A DNA stretch of 64,000 nt, taken from positions 1 through 64,000 of the forward strand of contig JBEKBS010000004.1 in NCBI GenBank assembly GCA_050015275.1, written 5' to 3'. This document shows positions 26,501-34,573 of this stretch, piece after piece. Position 1 is the stretch's first letter. Each line of letters begins with the position of its first letter. The DNA is from DATKJS01 sp050015275 (lineage in GTDB: Bacteria; Acidobacteriota; Aminicenantia; Aminicenantales; Saccharicenantaceae). The notes under the pieces were generated by a model, which worked only from the letters and a program-made list of their open reading frames with translations, searched no databases and was not told the origin of the DNA. Made by a program: the position numbers and the translations under genes.

Positions 26501-27272
26501 CCCGGCCCGCGCCGGGCTCTTCCAGGTGGAAGGCCGCCGGCACCGCGACCCTTTGGCCATCCTTTTCCTGGTAAGCCACAGGCGACCCGTCGCGGAAACC
26601 GCCGAGAGGGGTCTCGACCTCGAGCTGCCCCTTCTTGTCCATGATGACGACGGAAGCCCCTCGGTACGCCAGGCGGATCATAGATGGATCGGCGCCAGAG
26701 TGGACGATGAACTCGTGCTTGAGGCGCTCGGCCGTGCCGTAATAAGCGAGGTCGATCCCCGGCCAGAGGTCCCTATAGACGATGCGGGAATAAGTTGCGA
26801 GACCTTTCCGCCACTCGTCCGGCTTTCCCTTGAAATAGGATATGACGGCGTTCGCTTTTTCTCCGCCGGCCGGGTGAACGCCCGGACCCGCCCCGACGAA
26901 GTCGAGCTTCACAGTCCAGCGGGCTATTTCCCCGCGACCGTCAAGAGCCGACGCGCCGGCGGCGCTCTTTTCCCTATCGCTTTCCCGGGCCTTTTTCCGA
27001 CCCTCAGGCCGGGTCAGGGCGATCGTTATCCCCGAGGGACCGAAATAAACGCTCTTGTCAATTCCGGCGATATAATAATCCACCCGCGGGTCGAGCTGGC
27101 CCCTGTTCGGGATGAAATAAACCGGCATCCGGCCGAAATTCCGGTCAAGCCGCGGGGCGGATAACGCAGGGCCACCAGCGCCTTTTCCTTCGGGCTCGGG
27201 CCGTCCCGCCGCCGGGTCTGATAATAAGCCGATAATAAGGAGACCCAGAACCGCCTTAAGGGCTGTACGCAT
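23511..27272 (-). CDS. Secreted SBBP beta-propeller / fibronectin-III / choice-of-anchor-D surface protein
   Basis: 1253 residues from the ATG at 27272 (GGGGGA upstream), which opens into a signal peptide. Residues about 40-290 form the domain usually found before SBBP repeats ('GQLDPRVDYYIAGIDKSVYF', 'YRDLWPGIDLAYYG'). Seven SBBP repeats of about 65 residues follow ('IYCGFIGG..DD...IAVD.SGNAYVTG'), consistent with one seven-bladed propeller. Next come three fibronectin-III domains ('APSGLHATTVTSSEVDLAW', 'PTNLTATAVNERLINLAW', 'APSGLQATALSATQARLTW'), an ASPM/SPD-2/Hydin-like domain ('FGTLNECATLDRTTVLYNDG') and a final FN3-like stretch. It is probably a cell-surface binding or matrix protein. 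It is co-transcribed with the barrel gene 5 nt downstream. Ligand unknown. Confidence 0.9.
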   Translation of the reverse strand: MRTALKAVLGLLIIGLLSDPAAGRPEPEGKGAGGPALSAPRLDRNFGRMPVYFIPNRGQLDPRVDYYIAGIDKSVYFGPSGITIALTRPEGRKKARESDREKSAAGASALDGRGEIARWTVKLDFVGAGPGVHPAGGEKANAVISYFKGKPDEWRKGLATYSRIVYRDLWPGIDLAYYGTAERLKHEFIVHSGADPSMIRLAYRGASVVIMDKKGQLEVETPLGGFRDGSPVAYQEKDGQRVAVPAAFHLEEPGAGRANSYGFDIGDYDHSLPLVLDPTTTIYCGFIGGALDDRGTGVAIDSSGNAYVTGWTGSFDFPVVVGPDLGFNSGTQGTDAFVAKVNASGTSLIYCGFIGGGWDDAATGIAVDGSGNAYVCGWTNSMDFPALVGPGLTPNANISQYSEAFVAKVNPSGTGLVYSGFIGGSAGDQAAGIAVDGSGNAYVTGSTASPDFPTTVGPDLIFNGATDAFVVKVAASGAGLIYSGYIGGLGSDYGEGIAVDISGNAYVTGSTNSYPTEHFPVTVGPLLTYSGGDDAFVAKVNAAGTSLVYCGYIGGTGDDHGAAIAVDASGNAYVTGDTNSLAQFPVTVGPDLVYNGGQDAFVAKVNVAGTSLLYCGYIGGTGDDIATAIAVDQAGNVYVAGQTMSATGFPVNGGPSLVNAGMADAFLATVDPSGSRLIYCGFLGGSQNDAAGGIAADGTGNVYVTGYTRSNDFPVIVGPFLAPSGGSLMISDDAFIARIFEDLPPAAPSGLHATTVTSSEVDLAWTDASTNEDGFKIERKTGAGGAWSQIGTVGANVTTYQDTGLAEGTTYFYRVRAYNDIGNSAYSSQAGLAVLTRPAGPTNLTATAVNERLINLAWTDNSASETGFRVERKLNAGDPWNAIGTVAANVTTYADTQVVEDTTYTFRVLAFNSGGDSAPSNEASATTPDLTIPAAPSGLQATALSATQARLTWIDNSYNEAGFKLERKTGAGGAWAQVGAAGANATSWTDTGLTESTTYYYRVRAYNNAGNSGYSNEAPVTTPASQPLLRLPISDIAFGTLNECATLDRTTVLYNDGGTALTVNAVTLASGSADFGYRAPATPFTVPPLGSQAVTVRFAPSAAGAEAAVFAVASNDPGAAGATFGVSGTGFIPSITLTLHAQRLVEQAWIIRREYGKIDLTVTKSAPFNVTTYRLSRKTGTGPYAAIKDFTEADLASGRLTYLDMFLTSNVSYTYKVDALDCGGRVIASSSEVGAVSPAAHPATRPDHTIIKR
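25401..25673 (-). repeat. Two nearly identical 78-nt segments within the SBBP repeats
   Basis: Positions 25401-25478 and 25596-25673 match at 76 of 78 bases, 195 nt apart, which is exactly one 65-codon SBBP unit. The other units match mainly at the protein level. This indicates a recent blade duplication or gene conversion. Confidence 0.85.
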
Positions 27273-27335
27273 GAATCGTCCCCCTTTGGTCATTCGACCC
27301 ATTGTCTCTTCCAAGGCTTGCCGAAGGATAGCCCA

Positions 27336-27365
27336 AGGATAGCACCGACACCCGAAGGGAGTCAA
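27336..27365 (-). promoter_or_regulatory. Candidate promoter for the SBBP/FN3 giant gene
   Basis: Minus strand: TTGACT, 18 nt, TATCCT, with the -10 about 64 nt before the ATG at 27272. The TATCCTT string recurs in the next 15 nt, so the exact -10 is ambiguous. Confidence 0.48.
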
Positions 27366-27504
27366 CCGGAGTGCGAACCGGGGGCCCGAATCAACCGGCC
27401 TATCCCCGCCCCGACGGCGTCGTGATTGACGCTCATTGATTCCGGCCTTTTCTTAATCAAGCACGAAAGCGGCCCGCTGAGGAGGACTCGATTCTCAAGT
27501 CCAT

Positions 27505-29946
27505 TTATTTTTCATGGATGGCCGCCGCGTTGACGCGGAGGAAGACTCCGAGCGCGTTGAAATCGGACAGCCAGGTCTTCGCCACAGCTTCCCCGAGGGC
27601 GGCTCTCTGCCCGGCGTTCCGGTAAAGGTTCCGGCTGAGCGAAAAATAGATGTTCTGACTCTTCCAGAGGTCGAGGTCCAGCCGGAGCGGTTCCAGAGCC
27701 TCGAAGATGTCCACGATGGAACGAAGGAACTTCTGGTCATCCGGATTCGCGGCCAGCCTCGCCATCAGGAGACCCATCTTCCGGCTGACGGCAAAGCCCA
27801 GGCCGGCCTTGTCGGGCTCGAAGGACCAGGTCCCGTATTCGCCCACGACCTTCCGGAGCTCTTCGACATCGATGTCGTCCTGTTCCACGAGGCGGCGGAA
27901 GTCGACATTGAGGACGAAGGCGGCGGGCGCGGCCAGGGCCTCGGGCAGAGGAATCTGCATCTCGTTCATGGCCTGCATGACTGCGTAGTTGCTCTGGAAA
28001 ATCTGGCGGAAGACCGCTTCGAGCCCGCGCAGGGTGGCGTCCAGGATCTGGCCCAGGACCTTCCTTTTCTCGTCCTTGAAGAGGTGCCACAGGGAATAGC
28101 TGCGGGTCCCGAAATCCTGGTCGATCAGCCGGATGACCGTGGTCATATCGCCCTTGGCGAAGGCCTCCCGGATCCCCCGGCACATGCGTTGGAACCGGCT
28201 CTCCCCGTCGAAGTCCCTCACTCCGGCGGTCAGGTTCTGGTCTCCGAAATGGAGGACGGCGTAGCAGACCGTCCTCTCCTCCAGGGTGACCGCCGATTTG
28301 AGCGTCACCTTCCCGAGGGCCAGTTTCCGTTTCCCGACCTCGGCCTGTTCGCAGACGTCGGCGCTCGCCGAATAATGGGCGATCTTCGTCGCCTTGGGGT
28401 ACTCCTCGAACAGCGAGGAGACGGCATAGTGGGCGCCGAGGCGGAGGAAGTCGACGAAGGCCGGCCGGACAAACTGGTCGTAGATCTTCGCGCCGTTGCC
28501 GTACTCGGGCTCGTTGCTCGCCGCCTTCTTCAGCATCCGGACGTATTCAGGCTCAAGGTCCATGCCCGTGACCTCCCGGACGAGCTGCATCGCCCTGGTG
28601 GCGTACTGGATGATCTGGACGGTCTCGACATTCGAGATGTCGTCGAAGAACCAGCCGTCGCTCGTAAAGATGAGCATGGCGTGCCGCTCGAGCTCGAGGA
28701 GCTTGAGAAAAGTGGTCTTTTCCGGCGGGGCGAGGGGGCGCCGGACGTTCCCGGCGATGAAGGATTCGACCGTCTCCGGAGACCGGTCCAGGACCACCTG
28801 GATGTATTCATCCCTGAGCGCCCAGGGGTCGCTTGAAAAGGAAGCCATCTCTTTTTCGTAGACCGCGGCCGCCTTGAACCCGAGCCAGTCCATGGCGTCC
28901 CGCAGCGGAGCGCGCCATTTTTGGTTCCAGCCAGGATTCGCGCCCGTGCTGTCGCCGCAGTCGCTCCGCCACCGCTCGACGCCGTGGGCGCAGCTCCAGG
29001 CGCTCCACTCGATGATCTCGACCTCGAGGGCGGGCGGGAACCGCTCGAGGTAATCGCCGTACACGGTGATCTCGGCCAGCTTGTTCGCTTGGAGGTAGTT
29101 CAGGCTATAGGCCAGGGCCATGTCTCCGAAGCGGTGGTGGTGTCCGTAAGTCTCGCCGTCTGTGGCAATGTGCACGAGCTCGGGCCGGGCCGGGTCGTCG
29201 GAGAAAGCCCTCACCAGCCTCTTCGCGAAAAGCTCGCCGTTCCGGAGGAGGCCGCCGAAAGCGATGTCGTGGGAGATCGGGCCGTCATAGAAGAAAAGGG
29301 CGATGTTGCGGCCCGAAGGGAGCCGGCAAAGGTAGGGCATCCTTGGGTCGATCCGGCCCCCGCTGACGTTCTTCCACTCGCCCCCCTTGAGCTCCCTGAC
29401 TCCGCAGGCCTGGTAGGGGGAAAGCACCGTGAACAGGATGCCGCGCTCGGCCATGATGTCCAGCGATTCGAGGTCCACGGCTGTCTCCGGGAGCCACATC
29501 CCCTCGGGCATCCGGCCGAACCGCGATTCGAAATCCCGGATCCCCCAGATGACCTGAGTCCGCTTGTCGCGGCTTCCGGCCAGGGGCATGATGAGATGGT
29601 TGTAGGCCTGGGCCATCGCCCCGCCGTGCCCGCGGAACTTGGCCCGGCTCTGCCAGTCGGCTTCGAGCATGGCCCGATAAACGGCCGGGCTCGATTTCTC
29701 CATCCAGGCGAGGAGCGTGGGCCCGGCGTCGAAGCTGATCGAGGCATAATTGTTGACGATGTCGATGATCCTGTCTTCGATGTCCAGGATCCGCGACGCC
29801 GAGTTGGGCTCGTAGCATTCGGCGGTCACCCGTTCGTTCCAATCGTGGTACGGGTGGGCCGAGTCCTGGACTTCGACCTCCTCGAGCCAGGCGTTCTCGC
29901 GGGGGGGCTGATAAAAGTGTCCGTGGATGCAGATCCAGCGGTTCAT
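27505..29946 (-). CDS. Glycoside hydrolase family 57 protein with DUF3536-type C-terminus
   Basis: 813 residues. The ATG at 29946 overlaps the branching-enzyme stop (ATGA); the frame is open for another 1.3 kb upstream, but that part is a shadow of glgB. The N-terminus 'MNRWICIHGHFYQPPRENAW' is the GH57 signature HGHFYQP. The barrel continues with 'GMWLPETAVDLESLDIMAE', 'FFYDGPISHDIAFG' and 'IATDGETYGHHHRFGDMAL', and the C-terminal half resembles DUF3536. There is no signal peptide, so it acts on cytoplasmic alpha-glucan, as amylopullulanase or 4-alpha-glucanotransferase relatives do. Coupling to GlgB supports glycogen remodelling. Exact activity unknown. Confidence 0.9.
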   Translation of the reverse strand: MNRWICIHGHFYQPPRENAWLEEVEVQDSAHPYHDWNERVTAECYEPNSASRILDIEDRIIDIVNNYASISFDAGPTLLAWMEKSSPAVYRAMLEADWQSRAKFRGHGGAMAQAYNHLIMPLAGSRDKRTQVIWGIRDFESRFGRMPEGMWLPETAVDLESLDIMAERGILFTVLSPYQACGVRELKGGEWKNVSGGRIDPRMPYLCRLPSGRNIALFFYDGPISHDIAFGGLLRNGELFAKRLVRAFSDDPARPELVHIATDGETYGHHHRFGDMALAYSLNYLQANKLAEITVYGDYLERFPPALEVEIIEWSAWSCAHGVERWRSDCGDSTGANPGWNQKWRAPLRDAMDWLGFKAAAVYEKEMASFSSDPWALRDEYIQVVLDRSPETVESFIAGNVRRPLAPPEKTTFLKLLELERHAMLIFTSDGWFFDDISNVETVQIIQYATRAMQLVREVTGMDLEPEYVRMLKKAASNEPEYGNGAKIYDQFVRPAFVDFLRLGAHYAVSSLFEEYPKATKIAHYSASADVCEQAEVGKRKLALGKVTLKSAVTLEERTVCYAVLHFGDQNLTAGVRDFDGESRFQRMCRGIREAFAKGDMTTVIRLIDQDFGTRSYSLWHLFKDEKRKVLGQILDATLRGLEAVFRQIFQSNYAVMQAMNEMQIPLPEALAAPAAFVLNVDFRRLVEQDDIDVEELRKVVGEYGTWSFEPDKAGLGFAVSRKMGLLMARLAANPDDQKFLRSIVDIFEALEPLRLDLDLWKSQNIYFSLSRNLYRNAGQRAALGEAVAKTWLSDFNALGVFLRVNAAAIHEK

Positions 29947-31988
29947 AACGCGCCTCCCGTTGGTGCCGTCCGGTCCTCGCCCATCTCTTTCTTGAAGACC
30001 AGGACGGCCAGCGGCGGAAGCGTCAGGCTGAGGGAATGGTCCCGGCCATGGGTCGGATGGGGCCGGGCCTCGGCCGACCCGCCGTTGCCCAACCCGCCGC
30101 CGCCGTATTCCCGGCCGTCGCTGTTCAGGACCTCTTTCCACGTCCCGCCCTCGGGAACGCCGACCCGGTAGTCCCACTGGGGTATCGGGGTGAAGTTGGC
30201 GACGACAAGAATGATGTCCCGGGTCGAGCTCCCCTTCCTCAGGTAGCTGACGATGCTCCGGTCGACGTCGTTGAAATCCACCCACTCGAATCCGGCGGGG
30301 TCGAAATCGAGCTCGTGCAGGGCCGGTTCGCGCCGGTAGAGCTCGTTGAGGTCCCTGACCCAGCGCTGCACGCCCACGTGGGGTTCGTACTGGAGGGCGT
30401 GCCATTCCAGACTTTCGTCGTGGACCCATTCCTTCCATTGGGCGAATTCGTCGCCCATGAAGAGGAGCTTTTTCCCCGGGTGCGTGTACATGGCGCCGAA
30501 GAGAGCCCTGAGGTTGGCGTACTTGTCCATCTCGTACCCGGGCATCTTGCCGACGAGCGAGCCCTTGCCGTGGACGACCTCGTCGTGCGACAGGGGCAGG
30601 ACGAAATTTTCGGTATAGGCGTACCACATGCTGAAGGTCAGATCGTCGTGCCGGAACTTGCGGAAGATCGGGTCCCTCTGGAAATACTCGAGAATGTCGT
30701 GCATCCAGCCCATCTTCCACTTCAGGCCGAAGCCCAGGCCTCCCACGTAGACGGGGCGGGTAACCATGGGCCAGGCCGTGGATTCTTCGGCGATCGTCTG
30801 GACATCGGGGAAGGCGCCGTAGACCGCTTCGTTGAGGCGCTTGATGAAGCCCAGGGCGTCGAGGTTTTCCCGTCCCCCGAAGGGGTTCGGGATCCACTCC
30901 CCTTCCTTCCGCGAATAGTCGAGGTAGAGCATGGAGGCTACCGCATCGATCCGGAGGCCGTCGGCGTGGAAGCGGTCGAGCCAGAAGAAGGCGCTGCTGA
31001 TGAGGAACTCCCGGACTTCGTGCCTCCCGTAGTTGAAGATGGCGCTTTTCCAGTCGGGATGGAATCCTTTGCGCCGGTCCGTGTGCTCGTAAAGCTGGGT
31101 GCCGTCGAAATTGCCCAGGCCGTGGCCGTCGACCGCGAAGTGAGACGGAACCCAGTCGAGGATGACCCCGATGCCGTTCTGATGGAGGTGGTCGATGAGG
31201 AACATGAAGTCCTGGGGGGACCCGTAGCGGCTTGTCGGAGCGAAGTAGCCGATCGTCTGGTACCCCCACGATCCGTAAAAGGGATGCTCCATGACCGGCA
31301 GCATTTCGACATGGGTGAACCCCATGTCCTTGACGTAGACGGCCAGGAGCGGGGCGATCTCCCTGTACGTGAGGGAGCGGTTATTGTCCTCGGGGACCCG
31401 TCGCCACGAGCCGAGGTGGACCTCGTAGATGGAGAGGGGGCTGCGGAGCCCGTTGCGGTTCCCCCGCCCGGCGAGCCACTCCTCGTCGCCCCAGCGGTAG
31501 TCCAGGTCCCAGACGACGGACGCGGACCGCGGGGGGACTTCCCAGGAGACGGCGTAGGGGTCTCCCTTTTCGGCCCGGAATCCGGTCGCCGCGGAACGAA
31601 TATCGTATTTATAGGCGGCGCCCTTGCCCAGGCCGGGAATGAACCCTTCCCAGATGCCGGAACTGTCCCAGCGGGCCGCCAAGGGATGCCGCTCCGGGTC
31701 CCAGCCGTTGAAGTCCCCGATGACGGAAACCCGTGAGGCGTTCGGGGCCCACACGGAGAAGCAGGTGCCGGCCAAGCCGTTGACGGTCATGGGGTGGGCC
31801 CCCATTTTGTCGTAGAGCCGGAAATGGTTGCCTTCTTTGAACAGGTAGATGTCGTCCTCGGTCAATAAAGTGGGCCCATGGATGATGTCTCCGGCACCTC
31901 CCGGCCCGGCCATGATCTTGGGACGCTCGTCCGGTTCTTCGCTCGGCCTCGTATTCCTCCGCTCTTTTTCTGAGAGTGGTCCGCTCAT
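29943..31988 (-). CDS. glgB: 1,4-alpha-glucan branching enzyme
   Basis: 681 residues from the ATG at 31988 (AGAGGA 5 nt upstream); an in-frame TTG at 32030 is less likely. It creates alpha-1,6 branches in glycogen. An N-terminal CBM48 domain ('HPMTVNGLAGTCFSVWAPNA', 'VIGDFNGWDPERHPL') precedes the GH13 barrel with 'YEVHLGSWRR', 'HVEMLPVMEHPFYGSWGYQ', nucleophile Asp348 in 'DGLRIDAVASMLYLDYS', acid/base Glu401 in 'TIAEESTAW' and Asp469 in 'LSHDEVVHGKGS'. The C-terminal beta domain carries a Gly-rich insert ('REYGGGGLGNGGSAE'). Its last 4 nt overlap the GH57 start. No other glycogen gene lies here. Confidence 0.96.
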   Translation of the reverse strand: MSGPLSEKERRNTRPSEEPDERPKIMAGPGGAGDIIHGPTLLTEDDIYLFKEGNHFRLYDKMGAHPMTVNGLAGTCFSVWAPNASRVSVIGDFNGWDPERHPLAARWDSSGIWEGFIPGLGKGAAYKYDIRSAATGFRAEKGDPYAVSWEVPPRSASVVWDLDYRWGDEEWLAGRGNRNGLRSPLSIYEVHLGSWRRVPEDNNRSLTYREIAPLLAVYVKDMGFTHVEMLPVMEHPFYGSWGYQTIGYFAPTSRYGSPQDFMFLIDHLHQNGIGVILDWVPSHFAVDGHGLGNFDGTQLYEHTDRRKGFHPDWKSAIFNYGRHEVREFLISSAFFWLDRFHADGLRIDAVASMLYLDYSRKEGEWIPNPFGGRENLDALGFIKRLNEAVYGAFPDVQTIAEESTAWPMVTRPVYVGGLGFGLKWKMGWMHDILEYFQRDPIFRKFRHDDLTFSMWYAYTENFVLPLSHDEVVHGKGSLVGKMPGYEMDKYANLRALFGAMYTHPGKKLLFMGDEFAQWKEWVHDESLEWHALQYEPHVGVQRWVRDLNELYRREPALHELDFDPAGFEWVDFNDVDRSIVSYLRKGSSTRDIILVVANFTPIPQWDYRVGVPEGGTWKEVLNSDGREYGGGGLGNGGSAEARPHPTHGRDHSLSLTLPPLAVLVFKKEMGEDRTAPTGGAL

Positions 31989-32080
31989 CACATTCCTCTT
32001 CGGGTCTCGCGAATAAATTTGGTCCCTCAACGCAGAGGGGACCGTCGTTCAGATTTCCGGGCTTCCGCTCGACGGCCTTT

Positions 32081-32086
32081 ATTGTA
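32081..32086 (-). promoter_or_regulatory. Candidate -10 box for glgB-GH57
   Basis: Minus-strand TACAAT about 93 nt before the glgB start. Only a poor -35 (TGGAAC-like, 17 nt spacing) is present, so this is a weak call. Confidence 0.33.
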
Positions 32087-32120
32087 GCATTCGGGGTTGA
32101 AGAGTTCCAGGCCCGAGGCC

Positions 32121-33356
32121 TCAGTCGTGCCTGAGCGCCTCGATCGGGTCGAGCTTTGAGGCCTTCAGGGCCGGATAGACCCCGGAGGCCAGGCCGATGA
32201 CGGTGCAGACGAAGAACGAGAGCAGAACGGCCGTGATCGTCCAGCCGACGGGCCAGCCCGTGATCACGGAGATGACCATGGACAGGGCGAACCCGAAGAA
32301 GACCCCCGCCACCCCCCCGATCGCGGAAATGGAAACCGTCTCCGCGATGAACTGGCTGCGGATATCGACCTGCCTGGCGCCCACGGCCCGGCGCAGCCCG
32401 ATTTCCCTGGTCCGCTCGAGGACCGTGGCCAGCATGATGTTCATGATCCCGATCCCGCCGACGAGCAGCGAGATCCCCGCGATGCAGGCCATGACGATAG
32501 TAAAGATGTTCTGGGTCTTCCGGTGCTGCTCAAGAAGCGCCTCGGGCACGATCATCTCGTAGTCGTTGATCTCCTTGTGGCGCCGCTTCATCAGGTGGGC
32601 CAGCGTCGCGGCCGCGGTGCCGCTCGAGATCTCCGTCTTGAGCTGGACGCGGAATTCATCGATATCCGATTCATAGGGCCCGAACCGGAACACTTTCAGC
32701 GCGGTCTGCAGGGGGACATAGATATTGTTCTGCTCGCCCTTGAGGGCGATGCCCTGGAATTCGTCCTTGATCAGGCTCTTGTCCTTCAGGACCCCCACGA
32801 CGGTCATCCAGACGTGGTTGATCTTTACGTGCTGGCCGATCGCGCCTTGGCCGGGGAACAACACTTGGGCGACACGGGACCCGATCACGCATACGTGGGC
32901 GTAGACGACATCGTCGAAAGGAAGCAGGAACCGCCCCCTGTTCACGCTCAGGTTGGCCATTTCGAGATGCGTCGATGTCACGCCCCAGACCTCGGCGTCG
33001 CACTCGCCGGCCTCACTGAAGACGGCATAAGCCTTGACCTGCTTGCTGGCGCTGGAGATGCTCAGGAAGGGCAGCGTCTCCCGGGCCGCGTTGAGGTCCT
33101 GCAGCGTGAGCCCCGGGGAATTTTCTCGAATTTCCTTGAGCTTGCTTTCCTCGAAGGCCTTCGCCTTGACGATGATGTTGCGCAGGCCCATGGTATCGAT
33201 CAGCTGAAGGGCTTCCCGCTCGGCCCCCCTGCCGATGCTCAGCATGGCGATGACCGCCCCGACGCCGAAGACCATCCCCAGGAGCGTGAGCAGGGTGCGG
33301 AGTTTGTGCTGCAGGAGGGATTCCGCGGATTCGGCGATGTCGAACTTCATTTTCAC
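32121..33356 (-). CDS. MacB/FtsX-type ABC transporter permease
   Basis: 411 residues from the GTG at 33356, which overlaps the previous stop (GTGA) and has GGGGG 9 nt upstream; an ATG two codons later is the alternative. Architecture is MacB-like: one N-terminal transmembrane helix ('LLTLLGMVFGVGAVIAMLSI'), a large periplasmic MacB_PCD domain (about 45-270), then three C-terminal helices (from 'IFTIVMACIAGISLLVGGIG') with the conserved 'ERTREIGLRRAVGARQVDI' cytoplasmic loop and 'PALKASKLDPIEALRHD' end. Such permeases act as mechanotransmitters driving export from the periplasm through an adaptor and TolC. It is the last of five overlapping genes. Confidence 0.93.
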   Translation of the reverse strand: MKMKFDIAESAESLLQHKLRTLLTLLGMVFGVGAVIAMLSIGRGAEREALQLIDTMGLRNIIVKAKAFEESKLKEIRENSPGLTLQDLNAARETLPFLSISSASKQVKAYAVFSEAGECDAEVWGVTSTHLEMANLSVNRGRFLLPFDDVVYAHVCVIGSRVAQVLFPGQGAIGQHVKINHVWMTVVGVLKDKSLIKDEFQGIALKGEQNNIYVPLQTALKVFRFGPYESDIDEFRVQLKTEISSGTAAATLAHLMKRRHKEINDYEMIVPEALLEQHRKTQNIFTIVMACIAGISLLVGGIGIMNIMLATVLERTREIGLRRAVGARQVDIRSQFIAETVSISAIGGVAGVFFGFALSMVISVITGWPVGWTITAVLLSFFVCTVIGLASGVYPALKASKLDPIEALRHD

Positions 33357-34573
33357 GTGGATTTTCCCCCTTGGGCGGGCGCCGGATTGCCAAGGAGAAC
33401 GAGGTCGCCTTCGTTCAAGCCTTTGAGGATGATCGTCAGGGTAAGGCTCCGCGCACCGGTTTCGACCGCCCGCTTCTCGACCCTGGCCGAGTTCTTCACG
33501 AGGAGAAAGGCCTTGCTCTGCTCGAACACCAGGGCCTGGTTCGGGACGGCGAACACACCGGCCTGCTTCTCCACGAAAACGGAGGCCTTCACCTGGACTC
33601 CCGGCTTCATCAGTTGCGGCTCGGTGGCATCGAGCGCGACCTTGGTCTCGAAGTATTTCAAAGGGCTGTCCTCGCCCAGCGGCTTGGCGATCGTGTCGAT
33701 CCCGATGACCTTGCCGGAGAAGGCCCGCCCCGGCTCGAAGTCGAGGCTGAGGGAGACCGGGAGATTCTCCTTGAGCCCCGAGGCCTCGGATTCGAGGACG
33801 AAGAGCTTGGCCTCCATCCGCGTCAGGTCGGGCAGGGAACCCAGCTTTTGCCCTCCGAAGGCGTTCATCCCGACACGGTACTTTTCTCCGCTCCATTGTT
33901 TTTCGATGACCAGCATGCCGTCGTGAGGAGCCTTGATCTCGAGATTGTTCAGCTGGTCCTGGATCTGTTTGATCTGCATCCGGCGGGTGCGCGCCTTCGA
34001 TTGCAGAAGCCGCAATTCCGCGGCGATCCGCTTCTCCAGCTGGTCTTTTTTTCGTTCAAAATGGCGCTCCCGGAAGTTCTGATAGTCCAGATCGATGGCG
34101 TCTTCGATGATCTTGTTCTTCGGGAAGATGCTTTCGTCCCGGGCGGCGTAGACGTCCGCCAGTTCGCGCTGGACCGAGGTCACCGCGAGCTCGCCGTGAA
34201 GGTCGCTCTTATCCTTCTCGAGCTGCTTCTCCTTTTCGCGGATCTCGAGGTCCAGTTTCGCCATTTCGGATTCCTCGACCCGCAGGCGCTCTTTCAACTC
34301 CGTGCTGGCCAGCCGGATGACGACCTCTCCTTCTTTCACCGACGAATACTCCGGGGCCATCCAGGCGATGGTCTGGATGAAGAACTGGCTTTCGGGCGGA
34401 ACGATGATGGGCGTGGACTTGGCTGCCTGCAGCTCGCCGAATGCCGGGATGACGACCTGAAAGGTCCCCTTGTGAACCTTCAGGACCGCCACGGCCGAGT
34501 TCGTCGGCCCGCCGCACGCGGCGGCGAGGGCCGCGAAAACGATCAGCGCTCCGCTGAGCGGCTTGGCTTTCAC
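33353..34573 (-). CDS. Periplasmic adaptor (HlyD/MFP) lipoprotein, third of three
   Basis: 406 residues from the GTG at 34573, overlapping the upstream stop by GTGA. A lipoprotein signal ends 'FAALAAAC', with the lipobox Cys near residue 20. The chain begins 'VLKVHKGTFQVVIPAFGELQ' (barrel-sandwich half), has a long coiled coil (about 95-215, 'ERLRVEESEMAKLDLEIREK' onward), the second lipoyl half 'LEIKAPHDGMLVIEKQWSGE' and a beta-barrel region ending 'LKGLNEGDLVLLGNPAPAQ'. It would bridge the inner-membrane exporter to an outer-membrane channel. It differs clearly in sequence from the two adaptors before it. Confidence 0.88.
   Translation of the reverse strand: MKAKPLSGALIVFAALAAACGGPTNSAVAVLKVHKGTFQVVIPAFGELQAAKSTPIIVPPESQFFIQTIAWMAPEYSSVKEGEVVIRLASTELKERLRVEESEMAKLDLEIREKEKQLEKDKSDLHGELAVTSVQRELADVYAARDESIFPKNKIIEDAIDLDYQNFRERHFERKKDQLEKRIAAELRLLQSKARTRRMQIKQIQDQLNNLEIKAPHDGMLVIEKQWSGEKYRVGMNAFGGQKLGSLPDLTRMEAKLFVLESEASGLKENLPVSLSLDFEPGRAFSGKVIGIDTIAKPLGEDSPLKYFETKVALDATEPQLMKPGVQVKASVFVEKQAGVFAVPNQALVFEQSKAFLLVKNSARVEKRAVETGARSLTLTIILKGLNEGDLVLLGNPAPAQGGKST

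Noticed and set aside
29947..31269. In-frame N-terminal extension of the GH57 gene, making a 1254-residue protein
   Set aside because: The extension is antisense-frame shadow of glgB, rich in Arg, Pro and Gly. The GH57 motif starts exactly at the ATG overlapping the glgB stop.
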